Shown piece after piece: positions 43,601 through 55,600 of a DNA stretch of 64,000 bases; within the stretch, counting starts at the first letter, position 1, and every line of letters begins with the position of its first letter. Below the pieces are notes generated by a model that saw only the letters and a program-made list of their open reading frames with translations, was not told the DNA's origin and searched no databases. The stretch spans positions 2,046,001-2,110,000 of the forward strand of contig OZ017767.1 of the NCBI GenBank assembly GCA_963969345.1. The letters are read 5' to 3'. Position numbers and translations under genes: made by a program. This stretch comes from Turbatrix aceti (Eukaryota; Nematoda; Chromadorea; Rhabditida; Panagrolaimidae).

Positions 43601-46600
43601 CGAAAAAACGGTTTTTTTCGGTAATTTGAAAAATTCGGAATTTTTTAGAACTTGGATCCAAAAATGAATATCACCAGTCGAAAGCGAAGTATCTTTTGTA
43701 TCTCCTGTGAAATTTTCATAGACTTACCACATCCCTGGGGCATACGGTAGCGATTCCCCCGAACCATACTTGTTCAAACGCCTGAGGCTATGAGGTAAGG
43801 CACTGCAGAACAAAGTGAGGTAGAGCATCTTGTTAGAAATTTTTCGGCCTACAAAATCGTGTAACTCCTGAATTTCTATCTATTTTTTTGGCCTCGCAAT
43901 TTTAATTCGCGCAACATACACTCATTTTTGGTACCAATTTTCCAAAAATTGAAATCGAAAAAGTGGGGTCTGGGGGAAAAATCGCCATTGACACAGTTTT
44001 GGAGCGTTGTAGCATGAATCTTGACTCTAGACGTAAAAAACCCTGTAGAATTCAAAAATTTTATTATTTTGTTTTTATAGGTTCGAGAAAGTTCCGAAAA
44101 ATGCTTTTTTTTCGAAAATTCGAACTTTTAGGAATTTTTCGGTCGAAATTGAAAAAAATGAATATTATCACCGCATTTAGAATTCATTTTTACTCCTATA
44201 CTGAAATTTTCAGCAATATTGCTTTCAAACTGAACGAATGGCGATTTTTCCCCCAGACCCCACTTTTTCGATTTCAATTTTTGGAAAATTGGTACCAAAA
44301 ATGAGTGTATGTTGCGCGAATTAAAATTGCGAGGCCAAAAAAATAGATAGAAATTCAGGAGTTACACGATTTTGTAGGCCGAAAAATTTCTAACAAGATG
44401 CTCTACCTCACTTTGTTCTGCAGTGCTTTACCTCATAGCCTCAGGCGTTTGAACAAGTATGGTTCGGGGGAATCGCTACCGTATGCCCCAGGGATGTGGT
44501 AAGTCTATGAAAATTTCACAGGAGATAAAAAAGATACTTCGCTTTCGACTGGTGATATTCATTTTTTGATCCAAGTTCTAAAAAATTCCGAATTTTTCAA
44601 ATTTCCGAAAAAAACCGTTTTTTCGGACATTTATTGATTCGATATCAAAAAACTGAGTAAGCCATTCGAAAGGAAATTTTGTTTTTAGTCTACCTTGAAA
44701 TTTTCAGCTTTCTATCGACATTCCGAAGATCCGTGGATTTTTTCTTCCGAACCCTACTCGATTTTGATCAAAAATTGTCCCACAATTCCAAAAAACACAT
44801 CAAAATGCTTCAAATATTATTCTAATTACAAATCTAATTTGAAAAAGTAAAAAATTCCAAATTTGGCCCAAAATTCTTTTTTTTGCAACTAATTCGACCA
44901 GCGCGCTCGGGCAGCGGGAAAATCTCTCGTCATGAGTGCGACGCGCGCTGAACGAAGAAAAAGCAGTGAGGGACCAGGGAAAGAAGGATAGTCCAGACAG
45001 CCGGCGCGTGCTATGCTTAACCATTAGATGCCGCGCGCTGTGACAACTATCAAACCGGTCCGACCCTTCACCCACTCGGGCGGCGGGGGGAGGTGACAAA
45101 AATCTCTTGTCTTATAAGACATTTATCCTCTTACCTCAAATAAGACATATATGTACCCAGAGATAAGTCATATTTTTTATTTCAAGACATTTTGTGTTTT
45201 AGATTTAAGGCATATTTCCTTTGAAATAAACAAGACATTTCTGTACTAGATATATTTTTTTGTGAGTATCACTTTTCTTTGTCCACAATTTTTTTCTTTA
45301 TTTTGTTTCAATTTCAATTCCCCCTTGGGTTAATTAATTACCTCCTCCTAATTTTCGGTATGAGAAGGGAAAAGAAAAAAACCTCCAATCATTCACCCAA
45401 CACGCTAAACAGACAGGTATCAGTACCGCTACAAACGCTGTTCTTTCCATCAATCTTGCTTGCATTTTTTCCTTTTTTTTCGGTGTCTCAGTTGTGCGTG
45501 GTGATAAAAGAATGAATAACAAATTGCTCAACTTTTTTTGGCCTTGCCACCGGTAATTGGTCGCCGCTGACAATTATTAAACAATCTTCAAGGTTATTCC
45601 TTGTTCCGTTCTTTGTTTTTGGTCTCGCGACTGTCCGGGTAAAAATTATCTGTCAAAACAGAGCACACAAAAATTTCAAATATTTTTTTTAAACCAATCC
45701 CCGGTTTGAATTCGACCTTTCCGTTTCCGGACCATAATCCACAGAAAACCTCCCCGCTTAACCCTGTGTAAATATTTTTCTTCGTTTGTAAAAACTCTTA
45801 CCTCCCCTGCTTTGCAACGTTCGCATCTTCTCATTTGTAACTATTTAACTTCAGTTATGTTTTTTAACCTTCCAATTTCCACAAATTCCAGTGCCTCCAA
45901 CCCCCACTTATTGTACGTTAACGCTAACTGTTGCAACACAGAGCTAACTCTAAAAAAACATAACCCAGGTTGTAGTGGTGGTGTACAAGCAACGTGAACA
46001 CCCTCAACTCACACAAACAAGCGGTTTGCTGAGCTTTTGACTCTCCAAGTCTACGAAGGTACGGACGGAAGTGCAATATTTTTTTTGTTCTCATTTTGTT
46101 CGCGTTTGTTAACATGAACGTAAAAAAAATATATTTTTTTGTACGTTCATGTTATGTGTATTTTTTGACGATTTTTACCCAAAAACTATTTTTTTAGAAA
46201 ACAATGAGCCGCAGTAACAATCGAATCGACGAAGATCCAACGGTCGCAGATTTATCAGCGTTGAGCGAACGCCGATTGTTGGTAAGGAAAAAACTACTTT
46301 GCAATCAGCAAAAAAAAACATTTTCTTACAATTTTTCGACATTTTACAACCAAATTTCCCGTTTTTGCACGCGTTTTTTTTTATTTTCCCAATTCAGTCA
46401 CCTGAACAATAAAAAATGTCACCGACACCCATTTATCACCCCGGATGAATTCACGTTCCGTTTTTTTTATATACTGCAAAAAAATCCACAAATTGGTGCG
46501 CGTTCAGTAACTTCGCATCCCCCCCTCCAGTCAAAAACAGCAGGCTGGTTACCTGAATTATTTCAAATCGCCCAACAACGCTCCTGGCTTCTGTCCAACC

Positions 46601-49600
46601 ATAAAAATAGATAGACAAATCTCCGTCCCACCCCGATCATTTAAAATATAAAAATAAATACTTACCCGTTTCCCTTCCGGTTATCCGTTCATTCATCCAT
46701 CCACTCCCAAAATTTTTTCTCCCCCAACAAACCCGCCTGTTTGCCATACATACGTTTTTGTCATTCATTTTCATTTGCCAGTTGAGTTCTATTTAATTTG
46801 AAATTTAAATTCCCGCACATAACCCCCTCCCTTAGCGCCCCCCCCCAATTTCTGTTACCTGTACTAAATACCTGCTATTATACCATCTACCACTGCCAGT
46901 GTTGTTCGTTCGCCAACCACAACCGCAACCACAAATTACCCCGTTACCTTTGACTTGTCAAGTCAAGTCGTTCAGTCACAAGTGCACGTTACAATAATTC
47001 ACGCACATACTTTTATTATTATTATTATTACTACTTATAACGTGTGCACATCCACTCATTAGGGAAGGAAGGGGCAGTGTGGTATGCGGCCCCATAACCA
47101 CCACCAAATCGTTAATTTCGCCCCTTTCCTCCCTATTGTTTTACGTTCACAAATTTTTTACCACATTTCATGTTCCAAGAGAGTGAGAATCAGTAATGTT
47201 GCTGCAACGGTGTCCAACAGACCCGAAAGAACAAACCACACCAATCACATCCATCATACCAAACTTTTGTCTCTCATTCAAATGTTTCTCTCTTTTTTCC
47301 TTCCGTTCAACAAACCCATAACCCACGTTTGTTTCTTTTTGCATCAATCACATCCTACTCACTAACAAATCAACCACAATTCAGTCGTTGTTGGAGTTTT
47401 TTTTATAATATTTACCAGGTAAAAAAGGTCAATTTTGTTGTTTTCACGTTCGCGTTCGTTCACGTTTCACGTGCTTCAGCGGATAATCCCAGCCCTGTCG
47501 ATTTTAAAACCCTCTTTAATTACTCCTTTTCCTCATTTTTCACCTCAAGTAACCCCTCAATTTCTTGTCAAAGTATCAAACCTCCAAAATGCATGATTAT
47601 CTCAAATCTCAAAAAAAATATTTTCGCATAAATATAAAAACCTGCTTTTCCTCCCCCTCTTCTTCACCACCCACAAGTCCAGTCTACCAGTTAGTTGTCA
47701 ACTATTTACTATATTTTTATAATTGTTTTCAAATATCCATCCTCAGTCAGTCAAGTTTTTGATATGGATTTTTCAATGACTTCTATGACTTCTATTATGA
47801 AGGTATAAAATTCATCTTCACCCTTTTTTTTACCGTTTCTTTTCTTTTTTTTCTATTTAATTTGTTTATCACACCAGGTGAAAAATTCACGAATTACTGT
47901 CTGCTTCATTAACCTTTACACCGCTACTACCCAACACAAGACCCTCCTATCACGACCAAAAAAATTCATTTCACCTTTCACCTGGCAGTAGGTGATTAGG
48001 CTTACGCTGACAACAAGTTTCTATGAAAATGAAAACGAGTTAGCCTGCATCTTTTTTTTACTATTACAAGTGTTAAGATTGTGTTAAAGTGAAGAACTTT
48101 TGCCTGCTGTCAATTCTTTTTTTAGCTCAAAAAAATAAAAGTTCACCAAAACTTTAACAAAAATCAGTCGCATCAGTTTTGCTAAATATTTGACACATTT
48201 TTGACCCCTCTCGCATAAAAAAAATCCCTTTTATCCACAAAACAGTCATCTGATGCCAGCTGACCCCTTCCTAGGCACCCCGCTTTTCTTTGTCCATTCG
48301 CGGCTTTTTTATTTATCTTTTCCCATGAATCAACTCAATCTTTACGCCTTTCAATCATCGCCGTAAATCAACTCTCTTCTTGACACCCAATCCTTTGTTT
48401 CTCATGATTTTTTCCTTTTCTTCGACTAATTTGCCGCTTTTCAAACGTTCCATCCCGCATTTTGAGTCCCAAGCACCGGAAACGTCTGCACGCCTGCAGA
48501 ACGCAACTTTTATTTTTTTCGCACTTCCCAAATTTTTTGCACCCTGTCAAAACACCCGAGTCAAGTTCTGACATCCGCAGTCTGCCCCAGGGGCCCGCTT
48601 TTCTGTCAATTTTGTCATCCACTTCTCCAGTAACAATAAAAATGATCCAATGGTATCGTAAAATCCCCAGTTGAGAACCATTTCGCTTTTCAAAATCTTT
48701 TTTGACTTTTTTGTTGCTTTTTTTACAATCATGGTTGGCCTTTGTTTTACGTCGCGCTCGCTGCTGGCCTTTTGCCCAGATCCATTACCATCATCTTCCG
48801 CCAAAATATCTATATATCATGTTTATCCCCCCATCCCAACAGTTTGACTACGGGACAAATAAGCAAGCGACAAAACAATCCATCTCCAACCATCCCTGCC
48901 TTGTCCTGTCCGCTGTAATGATGCGCAATCCCTGCCCTGCCCAACCGAGTCCAGCCAACAGCCAACTAACCAAAACTGATTTCCGCGCATCAAGTTGTTG
49001 TACGTAAAACAAGCGATGAAACACCCAACTACCACTGACTGCCGCGGCTCTCTGCCCCGAACTACGCGCGAGTGTGTAACGGATACTTTTTCATACCTAA
49101 ACATAAATACATACATCTTCTTCCCGTTCACCCCAGAAAAATCAATTTTTACTGTTAATTTTTGTTCTGCACTATCGTTAATTTTTTATCCATTACAAAA
49201 ATCAATTTTTGTTCTTTCACCGTTGCTTGGCGATTTTCAACCGTTACTCCACCTTTCATATTTATCTGATTTTCTTCTCGTCACCTTCCTAACCTCGATT
49301 TTTTGTTTTTTTTTCTGCCCCCAGATGTAACAAAAAGATGTTCCACGCAGTAATTATTTAGCATTCTACTCGAATTTTTCAAATTTAAAGGTGTCAAAAA
49401 TTTCAGATGCTGCAACCCACAGATGACGCCGTACTTTCGCCAGCTCCCGAATCCGTAAACGGCAATGGCGTAGCCGAGCCAACAAATGGGAGCCATACAG
49501 TTGTAACGGGTCCTCAGTCACCCAAGGAACCTACTTTGTCGCCGGATAACCCGTAGGTTTTTTAAGAAAAATATTTTGTACACAAAAACCCGGGATTTTC

Positions 49601-52600
49601 TACTTATTTTCCAAATCACAAAAAATAGAGTTCAAAAATACTAAAACTACAGTTAAAAAAGCAAAGTAAATATTATTTTTTTACGGCCAAATGTATTATA
49701 CAATTTCTTGTTTCTTGTAAACACAAATTACAGAAAAAAATACTGTATCCCCCCGCGTTATTTTTACAAATCCAATTAAGCACCTGCACCACCTGTCTGT
49801 TCCAGTCGCGTAGCAAATTATATAAATAGTCCCCTAAATGGCACAGTTGCTTACAATTTTTGCTTTTACCTCAAAAAAGTCCGCACAAAACCTCATAATT
49901 TTCATTTTTTTCAATCATTCAATTTTTTCAGAAAACTATCCACCGGTGGACCCAAATTCAGCACTTCTGCGCGCCGAAAGCAGCAATTCCACAACATGAC
50001 GAGCAAGATCAGCATTATCCCGAACAACCGACAGGGCCAGCTCAACACTGCCTTCCTCGCTACCCTTCCGGGAGTTCTCAAAGTCGGCGAAATCATTCTC
50101 TGCTTCATCGCTTTTCTCCTCGCCATCAGCTCGGATCGTCGAGCGACATCCGCCGCCTGGACAGACCACATTTCATTCGAGTGCATGATTGTGGTCACCG
50201 CGCTTCTCCTCGGCTACGTCGTCTTTCCCCACCTCACGCTCAACAACGAGCCCACCCGTGAAGGCCTCATCGTCGTCGAACTCCTCTTTTACGGCATCAA
50301 TACGCTCTTCTTCTTCATCGGTGTCTTCCTCATGGTCCACCTCAGTGCGAGCTGGACTGCCGAGGGTCGTGGGGCTGCGATTCTGTCCGCGGTAGGCTTT
50401 TTAATTATTTTTTTTTTAAATTCATTCACTCCCAAATTTTTTTGTAGGTCGTCAGCATCGGTCTAACCCTTCTCTTCGCTATCGAAACGTTCTTGAAACT
50501 CAACGCCTGGCGTGGCGAGAATGAACCTCAGACAAGAATCACTCAGAACAACAGCATCAGTGCCTAAGCGCAGCAAAAAATATAAAATCAAAAAAAATCC
50601 TAGTTTTTTTTCTTTCTGGGAAAAAAACACAAAAAACAGCACCGGCGCAATTCGTGCATCAATTTCTCCTTCAAGTTTTTCTATATTTTTCAGGCTCAAA
50701 ATTAATACAATTATCAATCAATTAATGAATGTCATTTGGTTTAATAATGTTCCAGGCGTTGTTTATGCACTTATTTTCTTTGAATTTTGAAAAAACAAAT
50801 AAATAAATGTTACAAAAAAATTCGTGGAATACAATAAACCTCTAAAAAAACTGACGTCTGATGCTTTGACAACTTTGTTATCATCAAATGCTAATAAAAT
50901 CATGAAAAAATCTAATTCTCACCAATTTTCCGTCGGAAAGGTTCAATTTTTGAACTTTTACCTGCCCTTTCCCTCATGAAACCGCTGCGCAACAAAAAAA
51001 GTACTAAAACGCAAACTTGACGGTGAGGATCACCTTTATGTTAATCCTACCAGTTCAGCCAGTGGTCACCTCAAGGTACACAATGACTCACGTCTCGTTT
51101 CATCCGTCAGGTCAGGTCGAACAGGTAAAAGCAAGCCAACTCACAAAAATCCCTCAGGTCCCTAAATTATTCGATCTGAACTCGTCCAAATCAACATTTC
51201 AGAATTTAGCCATTATTTAAGCCCATTACATCATGCACTTCCTCCCACCTATCATCTTCTCTCCTGGTTCAGAGAAGCAATCACTTTAAAAGGACTAAAA
51301 CGGGCTCTCATCCCTTCCATGCACACTTACAAAAACGATACCACGTATCATCATCAAAATTCAATTACATGTATAAAACCAAAAATTTCAAGACATCACG
51401 ACGCTCGCTCGCCTGGCTGATCGACGAGACCCTCAAAATAATATTATTGTTGTTCTGATTGTCGTACATTGAATGAGAGTGGAAAAAAGTGAACATAAAA
51501 TGGAGAACAAGTAACAGGAGCATCATTGTCCGTTGTTGCCCATTTATTCGTATACACTGTGAAAACGAACGGAGGAGGAGGAGGAGGACACGATACTTCA
51601 CTCGCTTCTTGACATTATTTTTTAAAACATTCGTTTCATGAAATTTATACCTGGCCCAGGAGGCCCATTGTTTGGAGTATAAAAATCTCGCAAACTTGAA
51701 CATAATTTTTTTTCATCCTTTCAAATGCGTATAATTGTACCGCTTTTCAAGGATTTTGAACAGTTTTGGAATAATTTGATCATCGTTCAGGTCATTTTTC
51801 ACTAATATTTATAAATCACATTAACCCCTCCAAAAAATCGTATTCCCCCGTTTTTAATCGTATTAACCTCCAACAAAAAAAAAGAGCTGTCACTTCTTTG
51901 AAAAAAATCCGTGTTTGAATGATTTTCTCTTGTTTTACATCCGCGATACAACTCCCCGTTTTTTTACGTTCAGGTAAAATATCTATTACAACCAGTCCTG
52001 AATCGAATCCAATCGCTGCTGCTATTAGCCGAGCCAAAAACAAGGCTATTTTGTCGTCAAAAAAATTACAACACTCGTCCTGTCATCGCTGCTATAATAT
52101 TTTTTGGGCCATCAAATCAAAGTCAAAAAATCTAAAGCAACGCTTCTTTTGTCAGCAAGCCATTATCTGCAATGGGAAACAAAGCATCGTCCACCTCGGG
52201 TGCTCAACAATCGCCTCCTGCGTCCACGCCACAGCAACAGGCATCATCGTCGCCCCGTCAGCCCCCGGGGTTGCAATCCTCGATCGACGATGACTCCCTG
52301 ATCGAACAGATCACCATGTCTTCGTACCCCCATCAGCAGAAGCCAACCTAGTACGTTCGTTGATTTTAAGCTCAAAAGTCATTGTTGCAACAGTAATATT
52401 TGCAAACAACAACTTGATGGCCTTTGCTTTGCGTTCTCGTTCGTTCTATTGTCCTAAATATTCCGCCTCTTCGCCTCCTGAGCACGCATTTCCTGTTGTC
52501 CTCATCTCTTTGAGCACTGACAATGAATTGCTGACTGACTGACTGAGCTGCTACTCCTTTTACGGGAGCAGCAGCAACGTAGGAGCGGACAGTCCTTCGA

Positions 52601-55600
52601 TAGTCCTCCTCCTCCTCCTCGGTTCCCCCTCATGAGTTTGCACACCAGTTATCCCTGATCACCCTCCTCCCCCGCCACCCAGGGTATTTTCTCTCTCACT
52701 TTACGATGACGACCAACGCTCACTGCTTGCGTGTCCTCAAAGAGAAGGAAAAAGAAAGAAGAGGATAAAGGAAATATGTACGGGTATGGAATCAAAATCC
52801 ATTTGAGGTCAATTTTGACTACAACTACACCGTGTAAATCCCAATTCCTTTGTTCAATTTTAAATCAATTTTTAGTCACTTCCCCCATAAATTTTTTAAA
52901 CTTATCTAAAAACATTTTCAGTGCCTCAGTCGCCCGCCGAATGACAAATACGACAACGGCAACCGGTGGCTGTGATGAGCGCAGTCTCCACAGCCTCCAG
53001 GTCCCCAAATATCCCCACTACGCATCAGCCAATTCCATCCACAGCGGAATAGCCCCAATTGATCCCAACTTTGTCTACATCGCTCACGACGCTCCACGCC
53101 GGCACACAATGCTTGGCGGCGCCTTTGGTCCCCCCGATCCGCCAAAGCACAACACCCGGCCCCGGCCTCAGCCCTCAATCGACATCGAATCCCGGGCAGA
53201 ATCCATTGTACACTCGCACATAGCAGATCTAGACTTTGTCGAAGAGCCACTCAACGATGACGACCTCGATGACGTCATCCAGTACGCAGCTACTCTGCCA
53301 CACGGTGAATCGCATGCCCAGGATGGAGAAAAGTTTGAAATTCAACGCTCAATTTTGCCTGCCCGTCGTCGAAAGTATCTCAATCTGAGGTATCTGACGC
53401 GTCTCAGGGGTGTGGTGAAGATTGCGCAGACGGTTTGGGCCGTTGCGCTGCTCATTGGAACCCATGTCAATCGCGAGGACGATCACTACCTCATGCAGAA
53501 GATAACCTCAAAAGTTTGTCCATTTTTGATAATTTTAAATCTCATGATCATGAATGGCTACACCGCGTTCCCTCATCTGACGATCAAGGATGCTCCGACC
53601 AGGAATGGAATGCTTTTTACCGTACGTTTTCTCCATAAAACCAAAAAACACCTGTCAAAAATCATCCAATAATTTTTTGACATTTTCAAAACCGTCAAAA
53701 ATCGTACAAATTTTTTTTGAGACCAAAAAATCATTTTTTTACAGGAGCTTCTCATCTGCCTGCTGTGCGCAGCCTATTTTCTCGCCTGCGCGCCTCTGCG
53801 AGCAGCTGAACTCATTCTGGTTCGATTCAACCTCCCAAGCCTCCTCATAACCGTTATTCTACAAGTTCCACTCACTGTTTTGATTCTTTACGATCTGGTA
53901 ATCCCATTTTTTACCCCTTCCCAGTCTAAAAATATATTTTTTTGCAGTTTGGCTGCTTCGGAGAATGGTCCCTCGTCGGCATGCGTCCCCTCGGTCAGCG
54001 GGTAACACCCCCAGGCGACACGCTACCCAAAGTCTCTCGCAATGCCGTAAACGCTCCCGGAGCCTATACAAATGGATCTTTTGCTGACGATGGACCTTTT
54101 CCGGCGGGCAAACGTCAGGGAAATGATTTTCAATGACATTTTGAATGGTCAAAATGAGAACAAAAAAAGTGTCACCATATTTAATCCAATCTACAAGTAT
54201 CACATACCCTTCTACATCTCCAGCATCCTTCTAAATACATCTTCGTCTGATAAATATTTATCCACATCCCCTCCTAATGTTAAATATCCCCTCACATTCC
54301 CATGCGTATTAAATATTTTTAACCCAAAAAAAAATAGTTTTAAAAAAATCCAACCAACCTTGGTTTTGAGAAGTTCGGCTTTTTTGGTAACAAGGTTATT
54401 GGATGGGTCTGTAAAACGCTTCTTTTCGGCAATCATCTTCTGAATGTCTTCGTCGGTGAAATGGTAATTTCGAGCGTCAATGATGTCCTGTTTCTTCTTT
54501 TCAATGTACGGAATTGTTGGGATTGGAAGTTTCTAAAAAAATGCGACTTTCAACAAAAAATTACCGAAAAAAGTGTTTTTCGAATAAAAATCCAATAAAA
54601 TTACTCACCGCTTTCATCATGCAATCGCGCCAAATGAGATATTCAGATCGAGTAATGTCACCATTTGAAACATACTCCAGACGATAGGTTCTCTCATCCT
54701 GTCCGTGTTTGATTCGCAGGCCCTTGTTCGTAACTTCATTCTCGACCCTGTAGATTTTGGCTGTTTCTTCGACGCCAATCACTTGGACTGCCTGAGATTG
54801 ATTAAGAACATGTAATCAATAGACAAAATCTCATATTTTCAGGCAACAACAAAATATAAAAAATTATGACCTTTTTTTTTGAATTTAGCGACTAAAATGT
54901 GAAAAAAAATGGCAAACTGACACGATAAACTGTCTTGTTCTTTGATGTGCCAATATTCAGTCGAACAAAGCAACCAACGACGGTTTTCTCGAAGAAAGGA
55001 GCGTGGACAAAGCGCGCCAGGAATCGACGAGTTAGAAGTACCGTGTTGAGGTAATCTGCGCTGTCGATCTGGAAAAATTAAAAAACTAATTTACGATACA
55101 AAAACGCCAATTCTCCGTAAAAAAACAATAAAATAAGTTATCAGCAAAAAAATACGGTCAGCAAAAACAAATTCCCTAAAAACCCAAATTCCGCTCAAAA
55201 AGTAATAAAATCGGTGTTTTCGAAACCAAAAAAATAAATTACGGTCACCAATGATAATCCGAGGACAACTCCCGAAACGAAAACCGACAAAATCGATGAT
55301 TACAATCCCCAGAAAAAAATTATGTTCGCAAAAAAAAATTCCCCGCGAGACCCCTTCCAAAAACCAACCTCAGGTCCATCAAATTCTCCCTCCTCCTCGT
55401 TGGCAGATTCCGAGTCAGTATCGCTGCTGCTCGATACGGAATCATCAGATGCCGAATTCTTGTCATCGTCATCATCGTCGTCGCCCTCGTCGTCACTCGG
55501 ACGACCAAAGACAGCATCGACGTCGAGGACAGCAGCGTTGCGTCGCTTTTCTTCGTTCTGCTTTTTCTCCTTTCGACTCTTGACGAGCTCGGCCATGGCC

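Larger units (their letters stand above)
41367..45266. mobile_element. Non-autonomous inverted-repeat DNA transposon, copy 2 (3900 bp) in Rtf1 intron 7
   Basis: Inverted relative to copy 1. The ends are CTCACAAAAAAATATGT and a slightly diverged right end; the host dinucleotide TA is repeated at both sides (41365-41366 and 45267-45268). It keeps the subterminal TAAGACATTT motifs, the fold-back and the exon-like blocks. It is about 0.7 kb longer than copy 1, largely because a 539-bp hAT-like MITE is nested at 41506-42044. It lies about 75 bp from Rtf1 exon 8. Confidence 0.82.

Noticed and set aside
48368..48622. Minus-strand frame in the long MARVEL intron (and 51365-51703)
   Set aside because: Low-complexity translation without splice or homology support.
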